Origin: Volvox africanus
Lineage: Eukaryota > Chlorophyta > Chlorophyceae > Chlamydomonadales > Volvocaceae
NCBI GenBank assembly: GCA_030268105.1
Contig: BSDZ01000014.1
Coordinates: forward strand, 1,195,001 to 1,259,000
Direction of reading: 5' to 3'
DNA length: 64,000 nt
Below are positions 37,823 to 50,874 of the stretch, piece by piece. The notes below the pieces were generated by a model that made no database searches, had not been told where the DNA came from, and worked only from the letters and a program-made list of their open reading frames with translations. The translations under genes and the position numbers were made by a program. Numbering within the stretch: the first letter of the stretch is position 1; each line of letters starts with the position of its first letter.

Positions 37823-40800
37823 CCCATGGGATTATGGAGATGCCGGAGGGGTATGGACCCTTGTGGTGTGGAACCGACGGCTGGCGGCCGCATGCCGCAG
37901 CCGTGGAAAAGATGATTAAATGGCAGGAAAGAATGTACGGCGGTTGCGGCTGCATCGGCAGTTAGTAGAAATGCGGGCATGACGGATGACGGCGCAATCG
38001 GGTCGTCTGGGAGAGCGGGTAGCTGTTGATGTCGAGTGCCTCGGGAGAAGTTGGGAGTCAGTGTAACATGGTAAGCGAGCTTGGGGGTTTGGCACAAACT
38101 ACAATATGATTGCTGGGCGAGTGAGCACCTCTCGAGGCATGCATTCTCTCTAAACCACTCGGTGTTGTTGTTGGTGGTGGTCCCCGATTCGTCGCCGAAA
38201 GTAAACGTATTTCCATTCGGAGTTTACGGAGAAAAATCCTTTCCTCAATTCGTTGTTTAGTTACTTATGGCTAACACCAACGCGATAGCACGCGTGCCTG
38301 CGGTGCCAAACATCGCTGTACGTGACCGACATCTTAAGTCGGCGACATACCGACGTCAGGACATACCGACGCGGTGACGCCGCAGGTATGTGTACACGTA
38401 AGCACATTGGAGATTGGGTTATTTATACACATCGCCTTTGTCTAAAACATGGATGGGCTGAATAGAGGTGTTTGGGCGCTGGTGAACATGGCGAACATTC
38501 CTCGGTATGTATTGGCAGATGATGTCACGCATTGGGCGGCGCTGGCGTGAGGTACGATTATACCGGACTGGAGATGTGGCGGCAGCGGCGGCTGCTCGGA
38601 AGTCGCGAAATTTGTGAGCCTTAATAACAGTAGCATGTGGAGACAACCACGTTCCCTTCTCCCCCACCAAAAGCCATTAACAAGAAAAGCCACGCGAATT
38701 GAACGGCGCTCTATTTTTGCCGATTTGTCCATCATGTAACGGTGCCACGTGGACGGGTTGTGGTCGGCGCTTGTCCGGAGCTGCTGCTCTTGCCTGGCTG
38801 CGCGGCAGTCAGCGGCTCTTGCGGGGTGTGTGGATCTCCCGATGGTGTGATGCAATGGACCTATGGTTGACGTCGGTGTTGAGAAGGACTTTCGGCGCCA
38901 CTTCAGCGCGCGCGGGGTGGCAGTGATACAGATGATGCAGTGAAGACGTGGATATGCCTTCTCCTCCTTGTGGCATGAGACACGAATCAGCAGTCGTGTG
39001 GAGATGCGAATCAGCAGTCGCGCGGAGGCGCGAATCAGCAGTCGCGCGGAGACGCGAATCAGCAGTCGTGCGGAGACGCGAATCAGCAGTCGTGCGGAGA
39101 CGCAAATCAGCAGTCGTGCGGAGACGCGCTGCAAGAGCGTAGTTTTGTTGTTGAGAGACACAGAGACCATTACTGAGGAGAATATGAGTGCAGTGGGCCA
39201 AGCACCAAACGCATGGCATGTGAGCGCACGTGGGCTGGGTTGTCTGTTGACGTGTGGTGGTTAACACTCCTACATCTCTTGCATATCGAAGGTCGTGAGT
39301 TGCTTTTGCATAGAGGACTGGTGACAGGTCATTCCTTTTTGCCACACGGACAAAGAGGGAGGGACTCTTCGGCTTGGCAGGGAGAGGCCGCGTCTGTGGG
39401 GTGGCGGGGTAGCGAAGATGGTGGTGTGGAGTAGTTGTCGGCCTGTCAGTCATCCTGTCACGGACCTTCGCTTCTCTACCCTCCTTTCGGTCGCGGCCAC
39501 ATGCCCACATGGTTTGTCGTGATGGGGAAGCGGATTCTGATCCCTCATTATCCTTAATCCAAGCAGTTGTGTGGCCCTCCTTCGAGATCCTGCACAAAAG
39601 ATTCAAGCAAGCTGCATTTCAAGCTTTGTTGTGTTACTCTGCGCGCTGTGCTGCTTTAACTCAATATCGGGCAGGAACGCTTATGTTGCGCCAAGAAATG
39701 TGCGCGTGTGAGAGAAGGGAAGGAGGGGGCATATGGGCTTTCCCTTCGAGGATGTGTGGAGGGAGGTGTGCGATTGTGGGCTGCAGGTGGGGGGAGTGAC
39801 AGCAGTAGCTCAGAAACATGTGGGTCTATTTGTTATCGGTCGGTCGTGGTATAAGATCCCAGAGCCAGGACAGTGTGGGACCCGTGCCTCGTGACATATC
39901 GCGCCACACGGGGGACCAGTTCAGGGACGTCACAACGGTGGCCCCAAGCGGGTGGACACCTCTACGGGACGAGGATGAGAAGAACCATTAAAAGGCGATG
40001 GGAGGTGGAATCTAACTAACTGATGGCTCAATGCCGGCGCCGGGTCGAGGGGACTCAATAAGTCAATAAGAAATGGAATTGAGGAGGCGCTGTTGCGCGG
40101 GGCGCCACAATTTGCTGGAGGAAGCTTTTTCAGAATTGGGAAAGGTTAGATCATGTAGCTCTAAATGTATCGTCTCCGTCATCGTGTTTGGTTGTCATCA
40201 TCGCCTTGTTTCGATGGTTGTCGACCGCCGTCATTGACGATCAGCGTGAAGCCGTGAAGACAATACCGCTCTGTCCGTTTTGGATCTGCGGTTGATGTCA
40301 TCAGTGCTGATGTTTCTTAATGAGATTAGATTCGGAGATTTCTTGTCTATTTGCAACTCGGCCACAGGTTCTTCCCGTTGCCTCGTCCAACCCTCCCACA
40401 CTCCTCTTCCAGAGGTCCTGGAACGCCCTCCGTGGTTGCATCGCGACTAAGAGGGACGGGGAGACAGACGGATAGGTACACTGTACGGCGGGAAGTTGGG
40501 TTAAACCCATCGGGGCTTGGAATGGTCCCGGTCCGATGGTCACTCCGGCGCACTGGGGACTCGAGTATTGTGCGAGGGAGCGCAGTACCTCGCCTTCCTT
40601 TCGTTACCACATAGCAGCAGTGTGATCCTGACGAGTGCTGACCCAGCCGGAAGGCATTCCCTCTCCCCGCTTCCGGGGGAAACATCCCCCTTCCCTGAAT
40701 CTTTTTTTTCCACGCCGGGATCCGCTGCCGCCTGAACTCCACGTCCACGCAACTGCTTTCCGCGTGGACGATGCATGGTGCGCCAATGAGGTGCGCCTAT

Positions 40801-42957
40801 TGGTAGCGTCGACAGAAAGCTCTGTGTCCTTAGCGCGCGGGTGCGTTGGTTCTTGCTTCTGTGGTCCTGTCTGTCTGTCTGGGTGTCGCACCATTCGGAC
40901 CGGACCTGCTCGAGGGCGGCACCAGGGTGCACGGAGACATGTGTTGCGGCCTCGGGGGGGGAGGTGTAGTTTTAGCACAGGGGGCCAGCGTCTGAGTCAG
41001 CGCTGCGAGATGCAGATCTTGTAGGCTCTCAAGATGTTGCGAATGGATGGAATTTGGAGTTCGTTGTCGATTGCACGGACACAAATATTTCCTTGCTTGT
41101 ATTCGGCAGTTGGTCCCAAAGCTGTGCGGTTTGCCTGCATCCGTCTGCGCATTGGCGGCGTGCTCGTGCTTGCATACCACGAGTTTGGGCATTGTGTTTG
41201 CTTGGGTGTTTGAGGAGGAGTGTAGGTCTGAGAGGAAGCCGTGCGTCGCCACGGGTTTGGCATTGCTGGATCACACAAGGGCAAGAGCACCGGGGCAGGG
41301 CGCCATTATGGAAAGAAGCCTATAGGAAGCCGATCAAATCCGCTGTATGCGCGTTCGAGGACTTGCACATAGGTGTATTTCACCGCCATAGCACCGTGAG
41401 CTCTCGGCATCATTAATAAAGTTGGGGAGAGCGCACACGCACATGCCGGAAATCGGGAGAAGAGAAGTCCATGTTAGTGCTGGCCGGGCATCCTCAACCC
41501 GAGGGTGGGTCGAGATGGCTCAGGGAAGGAATGAGGAAGCCCTGTGCGTCAGACTTTGGGTACTGGCCCATGGGGGAGGTTGAGATCGTGAGATTGTACA
41601 TGAGATCGCGACCCCCGGTGATAGTGTGGACCTCAATCGTTTGCATCCAACCACACTCGCAGTTACGAACCGCCGGTGGCTGTATATCGGTTCGGAGTCC
41701 GTGATATGATGGATACGGCACAAAGCTCTAAGGTGGGCGGCGGTTGTATGTAGCGACCATTTTTGTATGGGTAGAAATTATGGGAAAAGTAGTACTTATT
41801 AGAGGCGGGCAGGCGCACGTGAAGGCGCGCACACCCCCACAGCGGCAGAAGTGTATGAAGAAGAGTATGGCGGGAAATGACAGCGTACGACGTCGTCAGC
41901 AACGCATGTGCGAGAGAACCTGGTGTGCGATTTGTGTGGAGTAAATGTGCTAGTTTCACACATCGGATGTTATAAGCATTGTCACTTTGTCAGGTCGGAG
42001 GTTTTGGTCCTGCTGTGCTCTTCCACCTGTTTTCTTTTTGTCTTTTGCAACACAAATAATATGTTTCGGCGCCTGTGCTTGTGTCTGGGTCGCCTTTATT
42101 GCTTTCGGGCTTTTCAAAGCTTGGAAGGTTGCGGGCGGGCGATTCCGCAAGCCTCCAGGCTGTGGTTGCGGAACTTTTGTGCAGTTTGTTGTCCAAGTAT
42201 ATATAACTGTCATATACTGCCTTGCTTGTGCACATGCACGTACATTTTTGTCACATGCAAGACGTGGCTGTTGTGCTGTGCCCTGCTTTCTTCGGGACGG
42301 TATCCCAGCTCTGGGTGCCAGTCGTCATAAAATTTATTATCATTTAGGGCACCTGCGCCGCCGTTTGCAATTATTTGGATATACGCGATGGGGCCATGTA
42401 ACTGGGCCTGCGTCTCCCTAAACGCAATGTATCTAAGGAACCGCCATTAAGTCGCGCTCTCGTAGCTACGGCTCTTTGTACGTAATATGTGTTACAATCG
42501 CGGCACGGTTTCGTGCTTTTGACCCTACGCTGGTGCCTGTAAATGGGTGGTAAACATATGAACCTGCAACATATTTACTATTGAGCCTTCCGTCCCCATG
42601 CTCCTGGCATCGCATCCATCGCATACACCGCACACTCCACTGGGCCACACTGTGTCACTGTAGGTTAGGTTCATGAAGCTCACGTCAACCGCCGTTACAA
42701 AATGCGCGCACGCGTCATCACTTTTTCAGCCCAACCCTGCTGTGTCCCGGTGCCAATGGCGCCTTATGGCTCCTGTTGGCTTCCAGAGTCATAAGATTAT
42801 TGGCTCTGCAGCGCCACGTCTTGTCTGAACTGCTGGCGGGTCCAGCTCTTTCACATGTACGCCCCCCCTCCCCTGGCCCCTATACCCTTACCCGATGTGC
42901 ATGCTGGCCCGCACTGGGGCCTCCACAACCACCTCCACCTGCCTGGTACATCTGCCC
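37823..42957. other. Gene-poor region, no supported gene
   Basis: About 5.1 kb between the tentative gene and the BBS2 stop. Many open frames exist on both strands, up to about 265 codons, but the longest ones cross a 24-bp minisatellite and show no splice-supported or family evidence. TTACA strings at about 42493 and 42695 could serve as TGTAA signals for BBS2 on minus. Confidence 0.5.
38983..39126. repeat. 24-bp minisatellite, six copies
   Basis: Unit CGAATCAGCAGTCGTGCGGA plus GACG, with point changes between copies. Because 24 is a multiple of three, it stays open in several frames and gives Arg/Ser/Ala/Val-rich repeat ORFs on both strands; I treat these as artefacts. Confidence 0.93.
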
Positions 42958-45900
42958 TCACACTGGTCCGTCACCGTCCCGTATGATTTTGAACAGCGCC
43001 GCCATATTGTTATTCTTGATGGCAGCTCGGCACGCGGTGACGACCTTGGCCTTGGAGGCACCCACTCGCAGGCGCGCTGCTCTCTGAATCATCTGATTGA
43101 CCTCTCGCAGCGCCTCCAGCAGCGCCACGTGGTTGGTGGCCCGCTTGTCGTGCTCCGCGATCAGATCGCTGCATGGGTCGATGAAGGAATGATGGGGTAA
43201 ATGAAGCGACACCCAAGCCACGCAGGAATGGGATGGAATAGGAATAGGCAGGTTAGAGCGCTCAAAGGGCCTCTACAAACCTAACCATCGCGGTTTCGGA
43301 AGTCGGGAGTCTTCAAAGCTCCAAAACACAAACATATTCATATATAAACTCACACACATGCATATGCACATCTCGCACGCACCGGTTCAGGTTGGCCAGC
43401 TGGCGGTAGTACTTCCTCATGGCGCGCATGTCCCCAAGGATCCGCGCGTCCTCGGCCTTAATGATGAGCTGCTTGATGACGTTGGAGGAGTCCGCCATAT
43501 CGGCGTTCATGCGGAGCCGGGTGATGTTGTGCTCGTCCACCTAGAAACATTAAAAAATACGGCATACGCGGCGCCCAAGTTACAAAAACACATTCGTGAC
43601 GAATGCAACCCAAAGATTAATGTACCGTATTCAGTTGTGTGTTTGGTCTATAGGGTTACATCTGACGTTTGTGAGCTACCGGTAGCTGTTAGTTGTTGGT
43701 TGTTGGCAGTCAGCTGAGGTTCCAGCTGATATGTTGCCGCCCCGCTCCCGGTAACTGTTCTTCGGATCCCAATTCCTCTTGCCGAAAAAAGAAACAAATG
43801 TGCTGGAATGGGTATACTTGCTGTGCCGTACATCTGTACTCGCCGAAAAGCGTAGGCTCTTGCCGGACAACCCTCACTCCCAATTTCTCTGACAGGCGCT
43901 GGCATTATATCATTGTTAACCACACATATTTGTCCCGCCGTACATACGTACCGCATTCAGAACCTCCTTGAAGGACTTCATCGCCAGCGGGAAGTCAACG
44001 TTAGAGCTGAGGTCCGTAAGGCCCAGGTAGGCCGCCAGGTCGCCTACCAGCTCACCCGCCATGTCCATGTTGTCGGTGCGGACGGTGATCTGGAAAGAGG
44101 CCGAGAGGGGAAGGGAGAGGAGGGGAGCGTCCGGGCGGTGGATAAACACCCGACCTGGTCACGGGATCCTCCGCGGTCTATGGAACCTGGATGATACGGT
44201 CCACGAACTCCTCCGTGAAGGAGGCGATGTCGCAGAGGGCGGCAACAGATGGCGCCCACACCACCACCTTTCCCGCCTCTTCCATTCCTGCTCCGTTATA
44301 AGAGCACCCACGCACGTGGCCAACATCAACCCAGCCCTGGGAGAAGCTGAGTTTCCCTCTCTCTCTTGCCCTTCTTTTCCTCTCGTTCTCCGGGTTCTTC
44401 AGCCGCCCCAGTCCCCCCATCCTAGTTCCCCCCCCATCCTTGCTTTTACCCCTCTTGGGGCCCCCGCTTAGTGCCTACCTGCACGCTTCCCCCCGCAGGC
44501 ACCGCCTTAATGCCCAGCGGCATGCGGTCCCTCAGGCAAAGGAAGTAGGCCTCCAACGTGTCATTTCGTCCCGCAGCGGTCGACTTTAGAGCAAATCGCG
44601 ACTCCACCCAGGCGCACAGCCGGGGTATGCGCTCCGAAACGCTGTACGGCGAAGGGAACGAGGGAAGGCGGTTTCGGTTGGGAGCCAGGAAGGACAAGTG
44701 AAAAGGTGGACATGGAAATTACTAGAAGACGGGAAAAGCGAAGCGATAATGAAAGAGATCCCAGTGTCTCGGGGCATGCTCCGCGAAAGTCAGGATGTTT
44801 CCCAGCTGCGTTGAGATTGGGGTGTGTGTGTTGCCGACCGGTAGGGGAGGAAACACGAAGGGGAGGAAACACGAAGGGGAGGAAACACGAAGGGGAGGAA
44901 GGGGCTCGGCGTAGCTACAACGTAAGCTTCCGTCTACAGCGACACCTTTTCATTCATCAGCTGTGGCCGCAACCGCAGCAGCGGCGGCTGCGGCAATGCC
45001 GGGGGGAACGACAGCGGCAGCGGCTGCGGCAATGCCGGGGGGAACGACAGCGGCAGCGGCGGCGGCAATGCCGGGGGAAACGACAGCGGCAGCGGCGGCG
45101 GCAATGCCGGGGGAAACGACAGCGGCGGCGCCGGCGGCGGTCACAAGTACCTGAAGGTGACGGAAGAGGCGGGCTCGGGGAGCGCGCCCCGCTCTACTGC
45201 GGCATACAGTGCGAATTTCGGGAGCTCGATCTCCAGTTCGAAGACGTGGAAGACATTGGCGGTTCGGCCGCCCACCAGCACCTTGATCATCAGCACCACG
45301 GCGACGTCCTTCCGGGGCTTCAGAGGCACCGCCAGCTGAGAGGGACCGTACGGGAAAGGGAAGGCGAGGGAACGGCGGCAACGCCAGAACGAGTCGCGTG
45401 AATGCATGTAACGGGAAGATGAGGACACCCCCGGAGTGAGCGCGAATCATCCCCGTGTAGTGCCTGAGAACGTGAACACGTTGCTGGTACTAACCGCGAC
45501 AACCCATGCTGACCACGGTGCCTCACCGACGTATCCGGTTTCTTGGGGTACATGAACAAGCTCTCCTCATCGAAGATCTGTTCGCCGAACACCACCACTC
45601 CTCGAATGACCGCCGCGTCGTTGCTGGTGCGGAGCACCTGAGGGAGGGAGGGAGGGAGGGAGGGAGGGAGGGAGGGAGGGAGGGAGGGAGGGAGGGAGGG
45701 AGGGAGGGAGGGAGGGAGGGAGGGAGGGAGGGAGGGAGGGAGGGAGGGAGGGAGGGAGGGAGGGAGGAGGGAGGGAGGGAGGGAGGGAGGGAGGGAGGGA
45801 GGGAGGGAGGGAGGGAGGGAGGGAGGGAGGGAGGGAGGGAGGGAGGGAGGGAGGGAGGGAGGGAGGGAGGGAGGGAGGGAGGGAGGGAGGGAGGGAGGGA

Positions 45901-48900
45901 GGGAGGGAGGGAGGGAGGGAGGGAGGGAGGGAGGGAGGGAGGGAGGGAGGGAGGGAGGGAGGGAGGGAGGGAGGGAGGGAGGGAGGGAGGGAGGGAGGGA
46001 GGGAGGGAGGGAGGGAGGGAGGGAGGGAGGGAGGGAGGGAGGGAGGGAGGGAGGGAGGGAGGAGGGAGGGAGGGAGGGAGGGAGGGAGGGAGGGAGGGAG
46101 GGAGGGAGGGAGGGAGGGAGGGAGGGAGGGAGGGAGGGAGGGAGGGAGGGAGGGAGGGAGGGAGGGAGGGAGGGAGGGAGAGAGCGTGTTCGGCCTAGAC
46201 GGGAAAGGTACCGTGTGTGTATGTGTGTAGTGTGTATGTGTGTATTTGTATTTGTGTATTTTGTATTTGAGTATTTGTATGTGTATGTGGGTATATGTGG
46301 GTAGGTGTGCGCGCGAGGGAAGGTGGACGTGTGCGCGTCCGTGGTCATGTTTTTTCCTGTCTCTGAGAAGGTGAGGGAGGGAGTTGAAGTCGACTAAAAC
46401 TAATGGTAGGGAGGGGGTGAGGGAGGGAGGGGGTTCAACGTATGCTCCAGAAGCTGTTAGTCTTCTCCAGGCATCCGCATCTATCCCCCCCCCTCAGGTG
46501 CCTCTCACCAAATCGCACGACGCCGCCTCCTTGTTAATGGCAATGTACGAATCCACTCGTGTGTCGGACGGAATCAGGGAGTTGCGCTCCGCCTGCCGTG
46601 AGGGGGAGACAGGTGGTGCGGGGGGGGGGGAGGTGGGAGGGACCGCATGTGCATATTTATATGGCAAAAGCAATCGGAGGGGGAGGCCGCCGCGTGTAAT
46701 TCGATCTTCCCACGTTCAGAGCGAAAGCCACAACTGCCCATGGGTCAGTGTGGTGCCCGGCCAGAATCAAATACAAGATAGGTGCACACGCGGGCAGGCA
46801 GCGCTGCAACGTAGATGTTTACAAACATACATGATCAGGGCGTCAAGGTAGTGGCCACTGCCCTCAACTTGCCCGCAGACAACCCACCCCAGCCCCCTCA
46901 ACTGGACTGGCCGAAGCTGCCAGGTCCGGGCCTACTGGCGGATGCAACACCTTCCTTCCATAATGTACGGACAGATACATTACAGCGGGATGTGTGTGTC
47001 AGGGGCCTGATGGCGGACTCCGTTGCCCTGGTGGCCACCGCCCGCATCGTAGAGCGAGGGCCTGGCTCTCACTGGGAACTCTTACATCTTTTTCCGGGTT
47101 CCTACCCCCCCTGACTTGGCAGAGTGCGAGGGGTGGGGCCGCTTTGGGGGGAGCCTGCCCCTCCCCACAACCCCCCCTCCTAAATCCCCGCTGTGGCGGG
47201 AGAGCTGCATTGGCGGTGTTTCTGGTGGTAGGAGGTGGCCTTGCCGGGTGGAACTGCCGCCGGCCACCCCAGACCTATTGGGCTACGTAGTACACTTTAT
47301 TTATAAAGAGAAATAGAGAGAGGGCACACACGCACGCACCGGTGCGTCCTTAGCATGCCGCGTGTTGGTGTACGACGCCAATTCGTACATGAGCTCCTGC
47401 TTGCGCTGCGCCAGCTCCGCCACTGCCGATTGCTGCTCCGAAAAGTCCACCTCCGCAGCCACACCGGGAGCCGCATCCAGATCCAGAGGCAGGTAGCCAC
47501 GGACCTGGGCGGGGGCAAGTGGGGTCGGGGGGGGGTACGGCGTGTCCCAATGAAGGAAAGAGAACAATACACAAAACACACACGTGGCTATGAGTCCTTC
47601 GAGGGGGAGACGTTTGTGTTTTCGCAATCTTACCTCCCCCTCCACTCCGCACACCACGACTTGCTCCAGCCCGTCGTTGCGGTAGTCGGCTCGCAGGATG
47701 GCCGCCACAGGGGAGGAGAGGTGGTCTCGGTACACCACCTCGCCCGTATCCGCCCGTCTGACCTCCATCTGAATGAGGATGGGGTGGGGGAAGAGGGGCA
47801 GGGGAGAGGAGAGGGGGCAGAGGAGGGGGGAGAGGAGGGGAAGACGGAGACACGGGGGGGGGGTAAAAGTCAGGTGAGACTCGTGAGACCCGCGGAGGGC
47901 GGCTGGGTATGTGTGTGTGTACGGGGGAACCCGTAAAAAAGTCAATGCCCTGCCTGGCGAAGGCCCCTCCGCGCCCTCGTTCCTCAGCAGGAACATACAC
48001 ACACACAAATCCCTCCCACGTACCCTGCCGTTGCTCCAGCCACTGATCAGCTCCGGAACCCCGTCCCCGTCCAGGTCGTACGACGCGATTGCGCACACGC
48101 TGTGCTTGGACTTGACACGCCATACCCGGTCTAACCTGATCGGGGGAAAGGCCAGCGTGTGTGTATGTGTGTATACACGAGGACATGGGAGCTCCAGCCC
48201 CAACTCAGAGCCTGTCTCTCCCATTTCCCCTCCCTCCCCCACCCTATCCGTGTTGTCCCTTTCCTGCACCGGCACCCGCTCAATCACCATGCCGTACCTG
48301 TTGTACAGCCCAATGGTGCCGTTGACTAGCGCGTAGCCAAACTGCGGCCCCGCTACCGCCGCCAGCGCCACGAACTGATCCGCCTCCGGGACCTCCGCGA
48401 TGACGTCCTCGCCGCAGAATATCCGCACGTCGAAGTCATCAGAGCCCACCTGGGTCAGCGCGCGGGTATGCGGTGAGGGATGCGGTGAGGGATGCGGTGG
48501 CACCCGGCTAAACACCTGGCTTAGTACGAGCTATCAAAGCGGGAATGCGACCATGAGTCCATCCCTCACCCCCGTGCATCCTACAATCCAAATCCAAAAC
48601 AGTTTTGGATCCATTTCAACCCCCTCTCACCCAACCAAATCCAAAACATTTCTGGATCCATTTCAACCCCCTCTCACCCAACCAAATCCGAACTCACCAG
48701 CAGTTCGTGGCGGCCATCTTGGTCTACGTCACAGAATGCCATCGCGGACACATTGTCGCCGGTGACTGTCCAAAACTTCTCCGAGCCATCGGCGTTAAAT
48801 CCCTGACAGAAGCAACACCGACTTAGAGAGACGGTCGGGGGCGATGAGATATTGAGAAGGGAAAGACTCTGCGAGGAGTCAGATCCCCTATCCCCTCTCG

Positions 48901-49336
48901 GGAACGGAGGTGAAGGTGGCGAGTGCCGGGGAATGACACGCACGGATCGGGTGCGGTGGATGCAGACGCACCTGGATTGAACAGTTGCCCCCGACCAGCG
49001 CCAAAGGCGTGTCGACGGTCCCAAACTGACCCACAATGCATACGTTGACTCCATCCTGCACGTCCTTATAGAACAAGTCCCTGTTCAAGTCGACATCATA
49101 GCATTGCAGGTTGCTGGGCGTGCCGACCAGCAGTACATCCTTGTTGCCTTGTAGCCTGCCAGCGACCACCGCCGATATCTGCTTATTAATATTTAAGTAT
49201 GATATCTGGTTGTCATTGCCTGCAGCCTGCTGGTGCGGTTGATGCAGAAAGACCTTTCCGCCCACGGTCGCACAAGCCAAAGCCGGAACTTTGCCATCAA
49301 ACCTTCCAATTGCCGCTTGTGCCCTTTGGATTTTCT
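42958..49336 (-). CDS. BBS2: Bardet-Biedl syndrome 2 protein (BBSome subunit)
   Basis: Thirteen exons were traced downwards: 49336-48972, 48802-48698, 48449-48298, 48135-48024, 47768-47634, 47504-47340, 46592-46509, 45637-45527, 45335-45151, 44641-44479, 44089-43952, 43540-43383, 43168-42958. All phases agree and give about 695 aa, close to the family's 700-720. The first exon (about 15-20 codons) lies upstream and was not found. The N-terminal beta-propeller is clear from AIGRFDGKVPALACATVGGK, FWTVTGDNV, SYDLDGDGVPELISGWSNGR and VRGYLPLDLD. A coiled-coil linker follows (VAELAQRKQELMYELASYTN), then the GAE/platform parts (VIRGVVVFGEQIFDEES, RTANVFHVFELEIELPKFAL). The helical C-terminus is KAEDARILGDMRAMRKYYRQ and ARLRVGASKAKVVTACRAAI. 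The protein is part of the coat that moves membrane proteins out of cilia. Introns carry several tandem repeats. Confidence 0.95.
44843..44900. repeat. 16-bp tandem repeat in a BBS2 intron
   Basis: About 3.5 copies of GGGGAGGAAACACGAA between the exons at 45335-45151 and 44641-44479. Confidence 0.9.
44981..45128. repeat. 36-bp minisatellite in a BBS2 intron
   Basis: About four copies of a 36-bp unit containing GCAATGCCGGGGGGAACGAC and AGCGGCAGCGG. It is open on both strands (Ala-Met-Pro-Gly-Gly-Thr-Thr-Ala on plus; Pro-Gly-Ile-Ala-Ala on minus). It lies just downstream on minus of the donor at 45150, so it is intronic. Confidence 0.88.
45640..46181. repeat. 540-bp (GGGA)n array abutting a BBS2 splice acceptor
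   Basis: About 135 copies of GGGA, almost perfect apart from two single-base losses near 45766 and 46060. On the transcribed strand it is CCCT, and it ends directly at the CCTCAG acceptor of the exon at 45637-45527, so the array itself supplies the polypyrimidine tract. Confidence 0.97.
48591..48697. repeat. 47-bp tandem duplication in a BBS2 intron
   Basis: Two copies of a 47-bp unit beginning AATCCAAAAC and containing GGATCCATTTCAACCCCCTC, plus the start of a third that runs into the splice donor of the exon at 48802-48698. Confidence 0.9.
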
Positions 49337-50874
49337 CTGTAGAAGGAAGTTGCAAAGGAAATTATCAAGCTGTTGACAAGGAGCGATGCGTCAAACATGT
49401 GAAATGCTCCGCACCAGCGAGGTGAAGCTGGAAGGCTGGGACCAGCATGAGGCTTTCCCCAAGCTTCAAATGCTAATCGGCGAGTTAAATACTTCTTTTC
49501 TTCTGAAGCTGTCGAAACGCGAATACAAGGCATTGCGTGCGTATCATTATCTACAAGTACAAATTTGAAACAAGCATTTTTCCATCATCTTGAACATACA
49601 ACTTGCGTTGGTAGTTACGTAAATAATCGATCGTGTTCTGGTAGGTTTTGCTGGTTGGTTGGCCGTTAGTCCCGACAGCGACTCAGTCATCTGGGCGTCT
49701 AGGCGACCTGTGTTAAGTGGATAACACTAACGCGCGGTGTGACTAGATTTGTGATCAATCTGTGGTAACAGATGATGCGATCATCCGGGAGGCCAGAAAC
49801 CGGACCGCACTTGGGGCGAGGACTCAGCGGTGTGAGGCAACTAAAAGCGCGGCAACCTCGTTACCACGGAGACCGAGGAGCTCTTTTGCCAGCGAGCGGC
49901 TCCGATACTACGTGATGGTATTGCTAGCCATTTTTAGGGCAAATACGGAACTGCTGCTGACGAAAATCCAACTACGTTGCATCGAAGCCGCTCGCCTACT
50001 CCACTCCAAATTAGCAACTTAACAACTTGATGGGTTAGCCGGGGCTGGTGATGCTGGAGTTTCCAATTAAGGCGTTTGCTGCTGCATACTGCTGCGGGCT
50101 TCGCCCCGTATAAATGTAACACTATCCAGATCCGCGGACATGCTGCCAGTGGCCCCCGACCACTGCAGGTTAAGATAATGCGGTGCCTTGGCTGTGTTGG
50201 AACATTATGATCACCCCTCTTGCTCTCGTCGATCCTCCCTCAACTAACTTTACTTTGCTCCACACGAACCGCAATATGAGGACTAGGGCGCCGCAACCCC
50301 CATTCAGCTGCAACGAGTGCATGTAGGTTATAGGTCTGGCAGGACGAGGGGATCAGAAGTGGCATCTATCATCGTACTTCACCAGAAAGATCTATCGTCC
50401 CTTATCTTCAGCAATCTCACGACCTCCTTCCCTGTGTCATGCCCTGCTTGAACCATTTAACACTGCTTGTTCAGAAGGGATTGCGCAAAGGTTTCCAAGT
50501 GTGTCAGTGCTGTTTGTTAGCATCTGTTGGCCCTTTCTCTTACAGCATCAGCCAAGAGCCACGCCTTTTGCCACCGCACACCTTCGCCCTATGAGGGCCC
50601 TGAGTCCTAGAGACATTCGAAATCCCCACCAATCCGCAGAACGGAGCAGCATGATAGGCGCTTGCACATGTGCAAAACAAACTTCGGACGTCCATCATCT
50701 CCTTGACACGATGCAGAAGAGACAGTCATCCATCCTCCGGGCCAGGAAACATCCACCATGGCACCGCCACAAATCCCTACACCTGAGCGTGATGGATGTT
50801 TACCAGAGATTGAGGGGCATTGGGACGGGAGGCTTCTCCGCTCTTTACTTTTCGAGCCAAAAACCAGCACCCGC
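49337..50874. other. Intergenic region between BBS2 and RPL37A
   Basis: It should contain the missing first exon of BBS2, its promoter, and the RPL37A 3' end (a TTACA at about 50540 reads TGTAA on minus). No convincing ORF was found. Confidence 0.45.

Noticed and set aside
38983..39126. Possible CRISPR array (24-bp repeats)
   Set aside because: The units are directly adjacent with no spacers, and the genome is eukaryotic; it is a minisatellite.
38442..39606. Overlapping ORFs with Arg-Leu-Leu-Ile-Arg-Val-Ser-Ala repeats
   Set aside because: They come from a 24-bp minisatellite that is open in several frames; there is no splice or family support.
45320..46348. 342-codon Ser-Leu-Pro-Pro ORF
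   Set aside because: It crosses the GGGA array; only the BBS2 exons at 45637-45527 and 45335-45151 inside it are supported.
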